From Deltaproteobacteria bacterium (GTDB taxonomy: Bacteria > Myxococcota_C > UBA6777): a stretch of 64,000 nt of DNA. Every line of letters begins with the position of its first letter. Position 1 is the first letter of the stretch. The notes below the pieces were generated by a model. The model was not told where the DNA came from. It saw only the letters and a program-made list of their open reading frames with translations, and ran no database searches. The stretch lies in assembly GCA_006226375.1 (NCBI GenBank), contig SBHC01000084.1:179616-243615 (forward strand). The letters run 5' to 3'. The position numbers and the translations under genes were made by a program. Below are positions 25,953-35,706 of this stretch, piece after piece.

Positions 25953-27260
25953 TTAGCGTTGGTTGGGCAAACGAAACAGAGTTTTGAGGTTTTTGTATCG
26001 ATCGCGAAGCAAGGTTTGGCGTGACACCATTGGAACCTCTTTGCCTCGAATCCAAACATGAAGGGCTCGGGTGGATAACTCAAGCGGGTCACCACTCCAC
26101 AACACCATGTTGGCGAGCTTGCCCCGTTGCAAACTTCCGTATCGTTTGTCCAGCCCAAAAAAGGAATAGACATTGCTAGTTAAGGCTTTGATGGCTTCAT
26201 GCGTTGGTAAACCCCAAGCGACGGCAATCCCAGCTTCATGACGCATCGCTCGAATGTTATGCGCCCCTCCACGAGCCGAAAAGGCAATTTGCACTTTGGC
26301 CTGGTGCAAGAGCGCCGCGTTGTCGTACCGGCTTCCCAACCGGTCAAACCGTGAAGGGAGGTTGTGAGGAGGTCCCACCAACACGGGAACCTTGGCTTGG
26401 GCCAGAGCAGTACCAACCTGCCAACCTTCGGCAACACCCGAGAGAACTATCTTGATGTTGTATTCGTCGGCAAATCGGAGAGCCGTGCGGATATCGGCCG
26501 CCCGGTTCACTTCAATGACCATAGGGATTTTACGCTTCACGACTTGCGACAACGCTTCCAGATCAAGCTCCGAGAGGTGGAGTTTGCGAAGCTTTCGCCG
26601 CTGGTATTGCGATGAATACATGGAAAACAGCTTCGCCTCCTTCATCGCTTGTCGGAGTTTTAGCCAGGCAAAAGCAGACCGTCCCGAAGGAATAGCAGCG
26701 TGGACCGCGAGGGGAGAACGAACCAGCATTTGCTCGGAGTGACCGAAGAGGTCAACCATTGCGGATTGCCCAGAGATGAGCCCACCAAAGGGCTGAACCA
26801 TCACAGACGTGATGCCTTCGACCCTCGCAATCGGAATCAATGAGCTGTTGTAGTTGAAGCCATCAAACACTCGAAACGCAGGGCGCAAAGGTTCTTTGGA
26901 AGGCATCGCGTCGTTCTTCGTGGAGCCTTCCAAGCTAATCTCTACAACCCCCAATCGAGTGCCTGCCAGAGCAATCCCAGGGGTTAATACTTTTCCAAGC
27001 CCAGAGACAACGCGAACGTCTTCCTTCAGCTTGAGGCGAGCCCCCACCTCAACGATGGTGTTGCCTCTACAAAGAACGGTACCTTTGAAAGACTCCGGAA
27101 GTTTGGGGTCCATTGAGAGAATGGTCGCATCTTGAATCGCCCACCACTCGCCTTTGGAAGGGATAGCCACGCTGTTGCGGCGGGAGATCCAAAGCCCAAT
27201 CAAGACAACAACGGCGCCAAGAAGAAGAAGGGTAACGAAGGTCTGTCGTTTGGATTTCAT
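25953..27260 (-). CDS. Amidohydrolase-like protein lacking metal ligands, membrane-anchored
   Basis: A 435-residue protein with an N-terminal membrane anchor (about 7-26) and an amidohydrolase-superfamily fold (composite beta-sandwich plus TIM barrel). The segment that in active relatives reads TPALIDSHSHMG here reads TPGIALAGTRLG, so the HxH pair is gone. At the later positions His-x-His-Cys is replaced by VIEVNR, HHAVEAYK by SGVAEGWQ, and HSDSSIG by FSARGGA, so every ligand position I can align is lost. It ends with the conserved LQRGKLANMVLWSGDPLE. It lies nine bases downstream of an apparently intact paralogue and is in the same operon. A non-catalytic partner subunit in a heteromer is the natural inference. 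Confidence 0.82.
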   Translation of the reverse strand: MKSKRQTFVTLLLLGAVVVLIGLWISRRNSVAIPSKGEWWAIQDATILSMDPKLPESFKGTVLCRGNTIVEVGARLKLKEDVRVVSGLGKVLTPGIALAGTRLGVVEISLEGSTKNDAMPSKEPLRPAFRVFDGFNYNSSLIPIARVEGITSVMVQPFGGLISGQSAMVDLFGHSEQMLVRSPLAVHAAIPSGRSAFAWLKLRQAMKEAKLFSMYSSQYQRRKLRKLHLSELDLEALSQVVKRKIPMVIEVNRAADIRTALRFADEYNIKIVLSGVAEGWQVGTALAQAKVPVLVGPPHNLPSRFDRLGSRYDNAALLHQAKVQIAFSARGGAHNIRAMRHEAGIAVAWGLPTHEAIKALTSNVYSFFGLDKRYGSLQRGKLANMVLWSGDPLELSTRALHVWIRGKEVPMVSRQTLLRDRYKNLKTLFRLPNQR

Positions 27261-27269
27261 CGGGTCCCC

Positions 27270-28814
27270 CTACTGTTGCTGCTGCAAGCCCAACTCAAAG
27301 TCGGTCTGTAGCTGTGGGTTGTAGCGATGGAAGACCAAGCGACCGTCCATAAACACCATGTGAGTGCGCGTTCGTACCTTAAGCGGATGACCATCCCAGA
27401 TCACAACGTCGGCCATTTTGCCCTTCTCCAGGGAGCCTGTGACTTTGTCGATGCCCAAAGCCCACGCTGGGTTGATAGTAATCCAGCGAATCACATCATC
27501 GTAAGACAACCGAAGCCCCATGGCTCGTCCACGGTAGTAGGCTTTGGCCGCTTCGTGTTGCAAGCGTTGGATGCCAATCGACGAGTCGGAGTGGATGATC
27601 ACTCGAACCCCTGCAGCGCTCGACATTGCAGCGTTCTCCTGGATGCCATCAAAGGCCTCCAGTTTAAAGCCCCACCAATCGGCCCAAGTGGAAACGGAGA
27701 TCTTCTCACGAGCGAGAATGTCGCGGATTTTGTAGGCCTCCACAGCGTGATGAAAGGACCGAATTTTGAACCCAAACTCCTTGGAGAGCTTGATCATCCA
27801 GAGCATTTCATCTGCGCGGTAGCAGTGGATGTGTACCAGGATTTTTCCGGCCAGCACCTTCTTTAAGGTTTCCATGTCAAGGTCAACAGGAGGTGGATTG
27901 GGAGCGGGCTTGGTAAAGGGTTTGCAGGCGGCCTTTTTCTTCGCCTTCTTCCCTTTGGATGGCTGCGAAGCCGGCGCTTTGCTTGCTTTGGCTATTTTGC
28001 ATGAAGCGGCCTTGGCTTTTTGCTTCTTCCAGTTGCGCTGAGCATCTTCGTAACGCTTCCAGCCTCGGATGTAACGCTTGGCTTTGAGGAAAGCTTTGCG
28101 GTACCCCGCATAGCTCCCCATTCGAGTCTGGATTCCGCGATGGACTCGCTTGGGGTTTTCGCCACAAGCCATCTTCAATCCGTGGGGAGCGTTGGGAAAC
28201 TTCATCTCCTCCACGCTTCGTCGGACCTGCAACTTGAGGGTCACCGCGCGGCCACCGATTAAGTTGGCCGAACCGGGAAGAATCATAGCGACCGTGGTTC
28301 CACCTGCAACCGCTCTGGGAATCGCAGGGTCTTGCGGCCAAAACGAATGTTCGGCCCAAACACCGGCAGTCACAGGGCGAGAGGCTTCGTTTCCATCGCT
28401 GGTGGCGCGGACATGAGGAGAGGCATACACTCCCATGTGCGAGTGAGAATCAATTAAGGCAGGAGTGACAACCTTCCCCTTGGCCAGAATCACACGAGCC
28501 CCTTTCGGAGCTTTGATGTTGGCTCCCACCGCGACAATTTTCTTTCCTTGAATAAGCACGTCGCCCGTGGAAAGAATCGTCCCGGTCGCTGTCCAGACTT
28601 CACCACCTTTGATCAAGATGGCCTGCAAGGCTCCTGCCTTTGCAGCGTTCAGACGAGGAGCGCTTGTCTTTGGAGCGTTCTGGACCTTGGTAGCCGCTCG
28701 GGTCGTAGCTTGCTTTCGTGGAGAGAGCTTTGCTGGGGTTGTGCTGGATTTGGGGGAAGCTGCCGCCAACAATCCGACTGCGCCGACCAGACCGACGCAC
28801 CATTTCCATACCAT
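27270..28814 (-). CDS. Secreted amidohydrolase (imidazolonepropionase-like)
   Basis: A 514-residue metal-dependent amidohydrolase with a signal peptide (MVWKWCVGLVGAVGLLAAAS) and a Ala/Thr/Lys-rich leader to about residue 60. Visible motifs are TPALIDSHSHMGVYA (HxH), LVHIHCYRADE, SFHHAVEAYK and VIIHSDSSIG, which supply the His and Asp ligands of the binuclear or mononuclear centre, and GSLEKGKMADVVIWDGHPL at the C-terminus. A Lys/Ala-rich insert (about 260-315, with KGKKAKKKAACK) interrupts the barrel on one side. GAGGTG lies five bases ahead of the start. The substrate is not deducible; periplasmic relatives include peptidases and imidazolonepropionase-like enzymes. Confidence 0.88.
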   Translation of the reverse strand: MVWKWCVGLVGAVGLLAAASPKSSTTPAKLSPRKQATTRAATKVQNAPKTSAPRLNAAKAGALQAILIKGGEVWTATGTILSTGDVLIQGKKIVAVGANIKAPKGARVILAKGKVVTPALIDSHSHMGVYASPHVRATSDGNEASRPVTAGVWAEHSFWPQDPAIPRAVAGGTTVAMILPGSANLIGGRAVTLKLQVRRSVEEMKFPNAPHGLKMACGENPKRVHRGIQTRMGSYAGYRKAFLKAKRYIRGWKRYEDAQRNWKKQKAKAASCKIAKASKAPASQPSKGKKAKKKAACKPFTKPAPNPPPVDLDMETLKKVLAGKILVHIHCYRADEMLWMIKLSKEFGFKIRSFHHAVEAYKIRDILAREKISVSTWADWWGFKLEAFDGIQENAAMSSAAGVRVIIHSDSSIGIQRLQHEAAKAYYRGRAMGLRLSYDDVIRWITINPAWALGIDKVTGSLEKGKMADVVIWDGHPLKVRTRTHMVFMDGRLVFHRYNPQLQTDFELGLQQQQ

Positions 28815-29016
28815 TCTGACACCTCGTCATTGTTTGAACTCTGTAGAGCCCTATCTCCAGGAAGAAACGTTCCCCTTGTTTTAAGGCGGTCTCCACATGG
28901 ACTCCCAAAGGCCCTCAAAGAGCGCTATACCTTAGCACAGCTAACCCCATCTGCCAACGCCAGTTTCTTAGAGTCGATTTGCAATCTTGAGAAGATGCGA
29001 GGGCACCATCACGAGC

Positions 29017-29044
29017 TTGTAGATTCAGGCCAAACCGCTATGAT
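29017..29044 (+). promoter_or_regulatory. Candidate sigma70-type promoter for the SEC-C gene
   Basis: TTGTAG at 29017-29022, a 16-base spacer and TATGAT at 29039-29044 lie 59 bases before the ATG at 29103, in the spacer divergent from the amidohydrolase operon. Motif match only. Confidence 0.35.
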
Positions 29045-29102
29045 AGGATGACATTCGGAAAAACGTACGACAGCCACCACCCGCCCTGGCCAAGAGGTTC
29101 GC

Positions 29103-30563
29103 ATGGGACACGCCACACACTTTCTGCAACGACTGCAACGCAGCACAGCAGCCCAAGCCGAACGCGCCCTTCAGCTCTACAACAATCCTGCGTTGGTGGA
29201 GCAAATCCTGGACCAATTGCACTTGGATGAATCGGTCGACAGGATGGTGTGGTCTCTCGACGAACACGACCAGGGACCGTATCTCTTGCTTACGCGGGAA
29301 GGCGGGTTTGTCACTTGCCTTGCCAAAAACATGGCCATCGAAGGTTTGTACATCGTCAACTACTCCCGACTGATCGCGCTTTGGGAGAAAGCCCAGTCGC
29401 GACTGGAGAAGCTGCAACACGTTCGAGAATGGCAAGAGCAGACTGGCAACAGCTGGCAAGACCTCCTAAGCATGATGACGGCCAAGGGCGACGACCTGAG
29501 TCGTGAGATGTTCCAGCGTTTGGTTGCGCTTCAACCGGTTCTTCGGGTCCAAATGCTGAGCCAGCTCCTCCAACGCTTCGAAGAATTGCTTCAACTCCAG
29601 CCTTCCCTCACCACGTCGTTGCAAAGTTCCCGCGACAGCTCTCAAGACCTGTATCGTCACTATTGGAACGATGTCTGGTCGATGAGTCACCTCTCCACGT
29701 TGTTGGTCCACGAAGGACACGCTGGTCTTGGGGAGTTGCAAGAATTCTTCACCCTTCTTCAAGAGCAAGCCCCTTCCGAAGGACCCACAGAGGTGCTTGT
29801 GTTGGGCCAACCGACAAGTTTGTTCTGGCCCTCCTTCCGGCAAGGCCTTGTCCCTATCGCCCTGCGAGCAATATGGGGCATGGGTCGCCTGGGCAAGCCC
29901 TTGGTTGCCCCGCTCAAACATCACCTCCAAGTCATGGACTCGTTCCTGACCTGGAACATGTCGTTCTTGGGGTTGAGTTGCATCGCCTTGCGCCACAACA
30001 AGCTGCAGAAAGAGATCGCCAAAACACTCTACAGCCAAATGACCAAGCCAGCTTCCCTTGCAATGTTGCAACAATGGAACGTTCCCGAAGGTGCGCTGGC
30101 CTTTACCCTGGCTCTTGTTCAGGGGGAGTCGGTGCCCAAAGCCCAGTTGAGGCAACAATTCCAAACAACAGCGATGGGCATGCTCCAAGGGCATGAACTA
30201 CCCGAAGATTTTCAGTGTTCTCAGGCGACCGACATCCCCGAAGACCTGGCCTGCTCTCTGGTCTGCAATGCCTCAGGCAACTGGATCAAAGAACCTGGAG
30301 AGTTAATGCGCATGACCAGCCTATTGCCGTGGCTGGCTCAGGTAGAAGCCCCACAACTTTACTTGCCTGAATCATTCATTGCATCACTCTCCGCAGCCTG
30401 GAACGTCAACTCAGCAGTAGAGCTTCTTGAAACCCACCAGTCCTACTATGGAAGTGGAGCCCCCCAGACCGTTCGCAAGGAACCAAGGGTGGGACGAAAT
30501 GACCCCTGCCCTTGTGGAAGCGGAAAGAAGTACAAGAAGTGTTGCATGCGCACCTCGTCATGA
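29103..30563 (+). CDS. Helical repeat protein with C-terminal SEC-C zinc motif
   Basis: A 486-residue, mostly alpha-helical soluble protein. The last 22 residues form a SEC-C zinc motif, [19 protein letters not shown], as found at the end of SecA and in many stand-alone proteins, where it binds zinc and contacts partner proteins such as SecB. The rest has Leu-rich helical repeats without a recognised family. The start has AGAGG five bases ahead. The downstream secreted-protein gene starts 13 bases after its stop. A role in handling exported proteins is possible but unproven. Confidence 0.8.
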   Translation: MGHATHFLQRLQRSTAAQAERALQLYNNPALVEQILDQLHLDESVDRMVWSLDEHDQGPYLLLTREGGFVTCLAKNMAIEGLYIVNYSRLIALWEKAQSRLEKLQHVREWQEQTGNSWQDLLSMMTAKGDDLSREMFQRLVALQPVLRVQMLSQLLQRFEELLQLQPSLTTSLQSSRDSSQDLYRHYWNDVWSMSHLSTLLVHEGHAGLGELQEFFTLLQEQAPSEGPTEVLVLGQPTSLFWPSFRQGLVPIALRAIWGMGRLGKPLVAPLKHHLQVMDSFLTWNMSFLGLSCIALRHNKLQKEIAKTLYSQMTKPASLAMLQQWNVPEGALAFTLALVQGESVPKAQLRQQFQTTAMGMLQGHELPEDFQCSQATDIPEDLACSLVCNASGNWIKEPGELMRMTSLLPWLAQVEAPQLYLPESFIASLSAAWNVNSAVELLETHQSYYGSGAPQTVRKEPRVGRNDPCPCGSGKKYKKCCMRTSS

Positions 30564-30576
30564 AAGGACCCTCACC

Positions 30577-31875
30577 GTGTCTGTTCGAAAAACCTTGCTC
30601 CTTCTGCTGACCCTGCTCGGTGGCGTTTCTGTTTGGGGAGCCACATGCGGCCCCGTTCGGCCCTTCGACTCCGATGGTGGAGAAGTTGTGTTCCTACCTG
30701 GAGTGAAAGAAGCCCCACCTGTAGGTCCGTCTGCTGAGCCTCCTCCGTTTGGACCCGAGACAGGCCAGGAGTCAACTCTCACAGGAGACATTCCTCCTGG
30801 TAACGAGCCTTCCACCTCGGAACCCAACGGCCCAGAACCAACAGGTTCCGAACCGCTTGGCCCTGAACCTGGGAGAGAGCCCACCTCCAACGTCGATGCT
30901 TCACCCGGCCCGGATGCTGGGCCTGAACCTGCAGTGGTCCCTGAAGAGCCAATGTCATCCAACGAAACTCCGCCGTTGCAAAGTTGGATAGGAGAACCTT
31001 GTAGTTCTGACAGCGATTGTGCGTTTCAGGGAGGTCGATGCTTGTTGCCTTCGGCAGGTTATCCCCAGGGCCATTGCACCAAAGACTGCACGCGAACGTG
31101 CCCGGACCAGCCGGGAAAGCCCGTGACATTCTGCATTCAGGCCACGCCCAGCCAAGGACAATGTGTGAGCCAATGCAACACGTCTTTGAATCCGGGAAAC
31201 GGATGCCGACCCAACTACGCTTGCCGCAGTCGCAGCCGGTTCAACGAGACAACCACTCAGAAAGATGTTTGCGTTCCCTTCCAGTCGAGCCAGGACAAAG
31301 GAACCCTGGTCGCTCGAATGTACATCACGTACTACTACCTCACAGAAGAAACCAACTACACAGGAACCGCCAACACCACCTTGTATGACAGCCAGTGCAA
31401 AGCCCTGGTTTCCGTACCAGCCAAATTCAGTGACAGCGTCTGCATTGAGGGCAGCGGAAAGCTCAAAGATGGCCGCATCATCAACTACGCCAAGTCCTGC
31501 ACTTGTGGCCGGAGGTGTCCGACAGGTGGCATCATTTGTTACTCGATTCTGGACAAGTCTCGCTATCCATGGGGCGCGGGGGCAGCAGGTCGCTCGTTAA
31601 ACCCGCTTCGTTCGCTCGCCGTGGACCGAAGCATCATCCCCATCGGAACGCGACTGTACGTTCCGGAGTGGGATGGAGTCACCATTCCAAAGATAGGAAG
31701 CCTGGGTGGGTTCAAGCACGATGGCTGCGTTGTTGCGGACGATGTTGGAGGAGGCATCAAAGGCAACCACTTCGACTTCTTTGCTGCAACCAGTGTCATG
31801 TGGAAAGCGTTGGAAAAGATTCACCCAACCCGGACCTACCTGACTGTGTATAAGAACCCAGGCCGTTGCCCGTAA
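30577..31875 (+). CDS. Secreted 3D-domain (MltA-like) protein with Pro/Glu linker
   Basis: The start is set at GTG 30577 (GAAAGG eight bases ahead), giving 432 residues; longer frames would overlap the preceding gene. The signal region MSVRKTLLLLLTLLGGVSVW ends near Cys24 in GATC, an atypical lipobox. Residues about 45-140 are a Pro/Glu/Gly/Ser linker, then a Cys-rich module (about 145-245), and the C-terminal 120 residues are a 3D domain: SLAVDRSIIPIGTRLYVP and HDGCVVADDVGGGIKG, then HFDFF. The three Asp residues of this double-psi barrel are typical of MltA and related lytic transglycosylases that cut peptidoglycan glycan strands. Activity on peptidoglycan is a reasonable inference; the Cys module is of unknown role. 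Confidence 0.8.
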   Translation: MSVRKTLLLLLTLLGGVSVWGATCGPVRPFDSDGGEVVFLPGVKEAPPVGPSAEPPPFGPETGQESTLTGDIPPGNEPSTSEPNGPEPTGSEPLGPEPGREPTSNVDASPGPDAGPEPAVVPEEPMSSNETPPLQSWIGEPCSSDSDCAFQGGRCLLPSAGYPQGHCTKDCTRTCPDQPGKPVTFCIQATPSQGQCVSQCNTSLNPGNGCRPNYACRSRSRFNETTTQKDVCVPFQSSQDKGTLVARMYITYYYLTEETNYTGTANTTLYDSQCKALVSVPAKFSDSVCIEGSGKLKDGRIINYAKSCTCGRRCPTGGIICYSILDKSRYPWGAGAAGRSLNPLRSLAVDRSIIPIGTRLYVPEWDGVTIPKIGSLGGFKHDGCVVADDVGGGIKGNHFDFFAATSVMWKALEKIHPTRTYLTVYKNPGRCP

Positions 31876-31983
31876 CACACCAACAGACTTGGTAAATAGA
31901 AGCAAGCAGAGGGGCTTTGTTCTTGTCATATCCAACGATTTGTGCCATGTATGGGTATCTTTGCGAAGAAGGATTGCTGAGCG

Positions 31984-34032
31984 ATGAAGACCCATTTGCT
32001 GCTTTGGATTGTTGCGCTTCCGCTGGTGGGAGCGGCCTGTAACGGCATCCCCTTGCTGTTTGGCAAACGCTTCAAGCAGACGCACGCAGGCTGGCTCACC
32101 ACATCACTTCTGGCAGCCTCCTTGGTCCTGAGCGGCGTCCTCTTTGTCCAGCTCCAAGTCATGCCAGCCGCCTTGCCCAAGCTTCACCAAACCTTGGGTC
32201 CTTGGATTCATGTGGGAAGCTTTCGGGTAGACGCCGCGCTGTTGCTTGACCCCCTCTCTGCCTTGCTCCTCGTCATCTTGTTTGGCCTCGGATTGCTCGC
32301 TCACATTCATGCCATTGGCAGCATGAAGTTTGACCCAAGCGGGCAGCGTTTTTTTTCTCTCTCGTCTCTTCTCATGGGGATGATGGCGCTCCTCCTTCTC
32401 AGCGACAACTTTGTCCTTTTCTTGCTCGGCTGGCAGGCCGTTGGAGTCCTGACTGCGCTGCTGGTTGGATTCTGGTTTCAAGACGCACCCAAAGCAGAAG
32501 CCACCGTCAACACCTATGTCTTTCAACGCATCGGTGATGTTGGCCTTTGGCTTGGGGTGTTGCTGCTGTTCTGGACACTCTATCCCGAGCTTCAGGCCGG
32601 TGAGTCGCTCTCTTTTGCTGTCATCGACAAGTACCTCCGCGTGCTTCGAAACACCCATCTGTTGGGGCTTCCCATCGCAGAGGTCCTTTCGACGTGTCTG
32701 TTGTTAGCAGCGGTCAGTCGGTGTGCCCAATTCCCTCTCCACGTCTGGTTGGGTGACACACAGCGTTCCCCCGCCGTTGCCGCGGCCTTGCTGCAAACGA
32801 TGGCTGGAGTGGCCGGGGGCGCCTACCTTTTGGCGCGGATGAACGTATTGTTCAGTGTGTCTCCGACTGCTTCCTGGATGCTTGCTTCCCTTGGAGCCTT
32901 CACCGCTTTGTTTGCGGCAGGGGTAGCTCTGTTTCAAAACGATATCCGAACCCTCCTGGCCTACTCCACCATCAGCCAGGTGGGATTCATGTTGTTGGGA
33001 TTTGGTGTCGGAGCCTATGCCGCAGGAATCTTCCACTTGATGACACATTCTTGCGTCAAGATGTTGTTGATTTTGGGAGCTGGAAACATCATCGCGCACC
33101 TTCATCACGAACACGACATTCGCCGCATGGGAGGACTCCTCCAGCTCTCCCCCTGGACAGGCTTCCCTTTCTTGATCGGTACGTTTGCGCTTATCGGCTT
33201 TCCTGGATTTTCAGGTTTCTTCAGCCAACACCAGATCCTTTGGAAGACTTTTGCCACTCATCATACCTCGCTGTGGGTCGTAGGCTCCGCTGCAGCCATG
33301 CTCACCGCGTTTTACGGAGTGCGGATGTTTTGTTTGGCTTTCTTGGGAAGCCCTCGTGTCCCTACCCAAGAGCCTTCCAAACCCAACTTGTTGACGACCG
33401 AAAGCAACAAGGCAACAACCGCTCCGTTGGTTCTCTTGGCTGCAGGAGCCGGATTGCTCGGGCTTACCGGTTTGCCCTTTTTCTTAACCAACCGACATCC
33501 CCTTGTCGAAGGCTGGCTGGCGCCGTTGTTTGTGCAAGGCTGGAGCTATCACCCCCACGGCGCAGAGTTAATGGGAGCCGTTCACCGACACACGCACCTG
33601 CCGTTTGGTGAGTTCTTAGGAATGGGCATCGGCGTCATGACGATGGTACTTGGGGCTGGTGCGGCTCTGTCAATTTATGCAGGACGGACGCAAGCCATCA
33701 ACGCCATCGCGATGGAGCTATCGTGGGAGAAGCCTGAAGCGGGCGGCGTTCTCGGTGGTTGGTACCGCTGGCTGTACCAACGAGCCCGACTGCAACAGTG
33801 GTACCAAAGCTATATTGTCCAACCGCTGTACAAGCTATCCCACCATGGACTGTGGCCCTTCGATCAAATTGTTCTGGACGGTCTCTTTCGTAGCCTTGGC
33901 TATGTCACCTTGTGGTGCAGTCAGACGCTTCACAAGCTCAAATCTCGCAAAGCGACTTGGCCTTTGTTTCTGTTGGTAGCGTCGTCGCTGTGGCTTCTGT
34001 TTTGGTTCCTTCTACGAAAACTCCACCATTAA
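31984..34032 (+). CDS. nuoL: NADH-quinone oxidoreductase subunit L-type antiporter subunit
   Basis: A 682-residue polytopic protein of the NuoL/ND5 family, in complex I the distal proton-pumping subunit with a long lateral helix. Typical segments are FQRIGDVGLW, AYSTISQVGFMLLGFGV and IFHLMTHSCVKMLLILGAGN. Compared with E. coli NuoL, several proton-path residues differ: the TM5 Glu144 position is Gln151 (GWQAVG), the Lys229 position is Arg246 (SRCAQFP), the His254 position is Gln271 and the Lys342 position is Arg322, while Lys399 is kept as Lys359. AAGGA lies ten bases ahead. It is first of a three-gene block without nuoA-K, so the rest of the complex must be elsewhere or absent. Pumping ability is uncertain. 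Confidence 0.9.
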   Translation: MKTHLLLWIVALPLVGAACNGIPLLFGKRFKQTHAGWLTTSLLAASLVLSGVLFVQLQVMPAALPKLHQTLGPWIHVGSFRVDAALLLDPLSALLLVILFGLGLLAHIHAIGSMKFDPSGQRFFSLSSLLMGMMALLLLSDNFVLFLLGWQAVGVLTALLVGFWFQDAPKAEATVNTYVFQRIGDVGLWLGVLLLFWTLYPELQAGESLSFAVIDKYLRVLRNTHLLGLPIAEVLSTCLLLAAVSRCAQFPLHVWLGDTQRSPAVAAALLQTMAGVAGGAYLLARMNVLFSVSPTASWMLASLGAFTALFAAGVALFQNDIRTLLAYSTISQVGFMLLGFGVGAYAAGIFHLMTHSCVKMLLILGAGNIIAHLHHEHDIRRMGGLLQLSPWTGFPFLIGTFALIGFPGFSGFFSQHQILWKTFATHHTSLWVVGSAAAMLTAFYGVRMFCLAFLGSPRVPTQEPSKPNLLTTESNKATTAPLVLLAAGAGLLGLTGLPFFLTNRHPLVEGWLAPLFVQGWSYHPHGAELMGAVHRHTHLPFGEFLGMGIGVMTMVLGAGAALSIYAGRTQAINAIAMELSWEKPEAGGVLGGWYRWLYQRARLQQWYQSYIVQPLYKLSHHGLWPFDQIVLDGLFRSLGYVTLWCSQTLHKLKSRKATWPLFLLVASSLWLLFWFLLRKLHH

Positions 34033-34047
34033 AGAGATAGGATAGGC

Positions 34048-35706
34048 ATGAACCCCCAAGGTTGGTTGGTGGCGCTGCTCGCGCTCCCTGTTGCAGGAAC
34101 GTTGGTCCTTTGGATGACATCCAAACAAGCCGCACGTCTGCACTTTGCCCTCAGCCTTCTTGTCTCTTTTCTAACTCTTGGGGTGACCCTGGTTCTCTGG
34201 TTTGGTTTCCCGCCCAAGTCCATTGTGTCCCTGAACACAAGCGCGCAGGGGTTATCCTTTCAGCAGACCTGGTTTATGTTGGGCTCGATCCCCGTCAAGT
34301 TTCAAATTGGCTTGGATGGGATCAGCTTCCCCTTGGTCTTGTTGACCAACCTGCTTTGCCCCATCGCCCTGCTTGGAAGCTGGGACTCTGAACAGCCCAA
34401 CTCCCGTGGCTACTTGTCCTGTCTGCTTCTGATTCAAGCTGGATTGCTTGGAATCTTCCTGTCGTTGGACCTGCTCTTGTTCTTTTTGTACTGGGAGTTT
34501 TTGCTGGTCCCATCGTTCTTTTTGTTGGGACGCTGGGGTGGCGCTCACAGAGGGCGGCCGCTGGCCATGTCGGTGTTACTCCCGCTGTGCGGAAGCTTTC
34601 TCCTTCTCGCAGCGCTGCTGTTCCTTGGCATCCAATTTAATACCTTCTCCCTCCCTCAGTTGTACCAAGAATCGTTGGCGCCTGGGTACCAATTTCTCTT
34701 GTTTGGATTTGTCGGATTGGCGTTTGCCCTACGCATTCCTCTGTTCCCATTTCACACCTGGATGGCCGACACCCACACCGAACACCCAACGGCTGGCACC
34801 ATTCTGCTTTCAGGGATTGCGCTCAAAACCGGGTTTTATGGTTTCTTACGCATTGCGATTCCGTTGTTTCCAGAGGCCTGGGTCCGACTGCAGCAACCGC
34901 TGATGATCGTCACAGTGTTTGGAGTGGTGTACTTGGCATTCTTGGCTCTCGTTCAAATCGATATGAAGAAAGTTGTGGTGTACATCGCGATGAGCCACAT
35001 GGGCCTCATTATGCTGGGAGCGTTCAGCCTGAACCTTCAAGGTCTGCAAGGGTCACTGCTGCACACAGTTGGACACGGGCTGGCGGTCGCAGGCCTTTTC
35101 CTCGTTCTCGGCTCCCTCGAAAAGCGCAGGGGCACCCGGTTGTTTTCGGAGTTTGGGGGTTTATCGCAAGTCACGCCTGCTCTCTCTTTCTTCGCTCTGG
35201 TGTTCCTTCTCTCGTTGATGGGGCTGCCGGGACTCGGCGGATTTGTAGGAGAGCTTCTTGTCGTCACAGGACTGTTTGGAGCCAACAAGGTGTATGCCAC
35301 TCTGGTTGTCCTTTGCCTCCTTCTCCTGGCGAGCCTGATGGTATGGACCTACCGACGGTGCTTCTTGGGTGGACTGACTCGCGCAGAGAACTACCACCTC
35401 AAAGACCTCCAGCGAAACGAATCTCTCGCCATGTTAATGCTAGCACTCCTGGTGCTGGCTTTGGGCTTGTTCCCTTCGACATTGCTCCGTCACACCCGCG
35501 AGTCGAGCCAGTCGTTGATTCGTCATATCCAGGAACGCTCTGGGCTGTCACGTCGAAGCCAAGCCCCTGAGTCGAAGCGCTTCAGAAACTCAACCCAGGC
35601 AGCCCGAAACCCAAAGTCGATGGTGTCGGCTTGGAAGCCTCCCTCGAACGAAACCTCTCCTTCTTATCCAACTGACACAGGGATTTCCCAGGAGTCACAA
35701 CCATGA
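34048..35706 (+). CDS. nuoM: NADH-quinone oxidoreductase subunit M
   Basis: A 552-residue NuoM/ND4-type antiporter subunit with about 14 membrane helices. LYWEFLLVPSFFLLG keeps the TM5 Glu, ALKTGFYGFLRIAIPLFP keeps the TM8 Lys (Lys260), and GGFVGELLV keeps the late Glu. The broken-helix TM7 Lys is Arg229 (FALRIPLFPFHTWM, against FAVKLPM in E. coli). A hydrophilic, Ser/Pro/Arg-rich tail of about 65 residues follows the last helix, which is longer than usual. It is 15 bases after nuoL, and its stop overlaps the nuoN start. Confidence 0.93.
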   Translation: MNPQGWLVALLALPVAGTLVLWMTSKQAARLHFALSLLVSFLTLGVTLVLWFGFPPKSIVSLNTSAQGLSFQQTWFMLGSIPVKFQIGLDGISFPLVLLTNLLCPIALLGSWDSEQPNSRGYLSCLLLIQAGLLGIFLSLDLLLFFLYWEFLLVPSFFLLGRWGGAHRGRPLAMSVLLPLCGSFLLLAALLFLGIQFNTFSLPQLYQESLAPGYQFLLFGFVGLAFALRIPLFPFHTWMADTHTEHPTAGTILLSGIALKTGFYGFLRIAIPLFPEAWVRLQQPLMIVTVFGVVYLAFLALVQIDMKKVVVYIAMSHMGLIMLGAFSLNLQGLQGSLLHTVGHGLAVAGLFLVLGSLEKRRGTRLFSEFGGLSQVTPALSFFALVFLLSLMGLPGLGGFVGELLVVTGLFGANKVYATLVVLCLLLLASLMVWTYRRCFLGGLTRAENYHLKDLQRNESLAMLMLALLVLALGLFPSTLLRHTRESSQSLIRHIQERSGLSRRSQAPESKRFRNSTQAARNPKSMVSAWKPPSNETSPSYPTDTGISQESQP

